Translations under genes and position numbers: made by a program
In this document: piece by piece, positions 14,703-14,883 of the stretch
How positions within the stretch are numbered: position 1 is the stretch's first letter
How the letters are laid out: each line of letters begins with the position of its first letter
The notes under the pieces: generated by a model
Database searches by the model: none
What the model saw: only the letters and a program-made list of their open reading frames with translations
What the model was told of the DNA's origin: nothing
NCBI GenBank assembly: GCA_910586875.1
Contig: CAJUJI010000040.1
Location: 1 to 14,883, forward strand
Direction of reading: 5' to 3'
Length of the DNA stretch: 14,883 nucleotides
Origin: an uncultured Anaerotruncus sp.
Lineage (GTDB): Bacteria; Bacillota; Clostridia; Oscillospirales; Ruminococcaceae

Positions 14703-14883
14703 CTATTTTAATAGTTGTGCGGCCAGCGAACAGCCGTCTGTGCCAGCGCAAACGCCCATCAAATCTGCGGCGGTTTCGCCGATATCCGCGAAGGTGGGAC
14801 GGGTGCCGAAATTCACACCTGGGCGTATGCAGTCGCCATAGATCAGCCAGGGGGTGTATTCTCTGCTGTGGTCGGTGCTGGGG
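14703..14883 (-). CDS. deoB: Phosphopentomutase, C-terminal fragment (5' end outside the window)
   Basis: On the minus strand, 59 residues and a TAG (14703-14705) are visible; the gene continues past the right edge. The fragment includes TDHSREYTPWLIYG, then GVNFGTRPTFADIGETAADL, shortened here to FGTRPTFADIGETAADL, and ends with a GTDG segment. The TDHSREY and TFADIG pattern is characteristic of DeoB, which interconverts (deoxy)ribose-1-phosphate and (deoxy)ribose-5-phosphate. In DeoB the histidine of TDHxRE is one of the two-metal-site ligands. Functionally it follows DeoD, whose gene lies about 3.3 kb away on the opposite strand, so the two are not in one operon. It converges with the CCA enzyme gene. 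Confidence 0.9.
   Translation of the reverse strand, partial: PSTDHSREYTPWLIYGDCIRPGVNFGTRPTFADIGETAADLMGVCAGTDGCSLAAQLLK

Noticed and set aside
14185..14751. 188-residue open frame on the minus strand opposite the 3' part of cca
   Set aside because: It is a Ser- and Arg-rich shadow of cca and also overlaps the end of deoB in a different frame.

Overview
The window looks like chromosomal DNA of a Gram-positive anaerobe of the class Clostridia, probably Oscillospiraceae/Ruminococcaceae-like. The reasons are a single-chain PurL of about 1,240 residues, AGGAGG-type ribosome binding sites, sigma-A-like promoters, a C_GCAxxG_C_C family protein, MtaB, and an HPr-like protein. This is inferred from gene content only; there is no rRNA in the window.

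Region 1 (1-2740, plus strand) is visibly richer in A+T than the rest and is the end of what looks like a surface-glycan or glycoconjugate modification cluster. It holds the C-terminus of a possible glycosyltransferase, then three genes that each begin with a similar Rossmann-like nucleotide-binding domain. Each continues, or once continued, into a different SAM-dependent domain: an FkbM-type methyltransferase (reduced to its two ends by a large internal deletion), a TylF-type methyltransferase (broken by a small out-of-frame deletion) and an apparently intact radical SAM enzyme. The island ends at a symmetrical hairpin terminator at 2771-2800.

Region 2 (2809-8366) is housekeeping. A minus-strand pair, mtaB then purL, makes a tRNA-modifying methylthiotransferase and FGAM synthase. 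It is divergent from a small HPr-like gene that lacks the phosphorylatable histidine. The two sigma-A-like promoters lie almost back to back at 7930-7994.

Region 3 (8368-10528, minus strand) is a two-gene operon: a fused AraC-type regulator/GNAT acetyltransferase whose end overlaps the start of a MATE efflux pump. It resembles a self-contained drug-response unit.

Region 4 (10622-14883) starts with deoD under its own promoter, followed by a NYN-domain/LOTUS-like putative ribonuclease and a PAP2-type membrane phosphatase that appears to start at TTG. This run ends at a long hairpin at 12961-13003 shared with a convergent C_GCAxxG_C_C redox-type gene. Divergent from that gene is the CCA-adding tRNA nucleotidyltransferase, which converges on the 3' end of deoB (phosphopentomutase) at the window edge. 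PurL, DeoD and DeoB all act in purine or nucleoside metabolism but do not form one operon here.

No rRNA, tRNA, CRISPR array, insertion sequence or phage gene was recognised. The strongest candidates for something less ordinary are the modular Rossmann/SAM-enzyme island with two decayed members, the radical SAM enzyme with an extra cysteine cluster, the AraC-GNAT/MATE unit and the histidine-less HPr.
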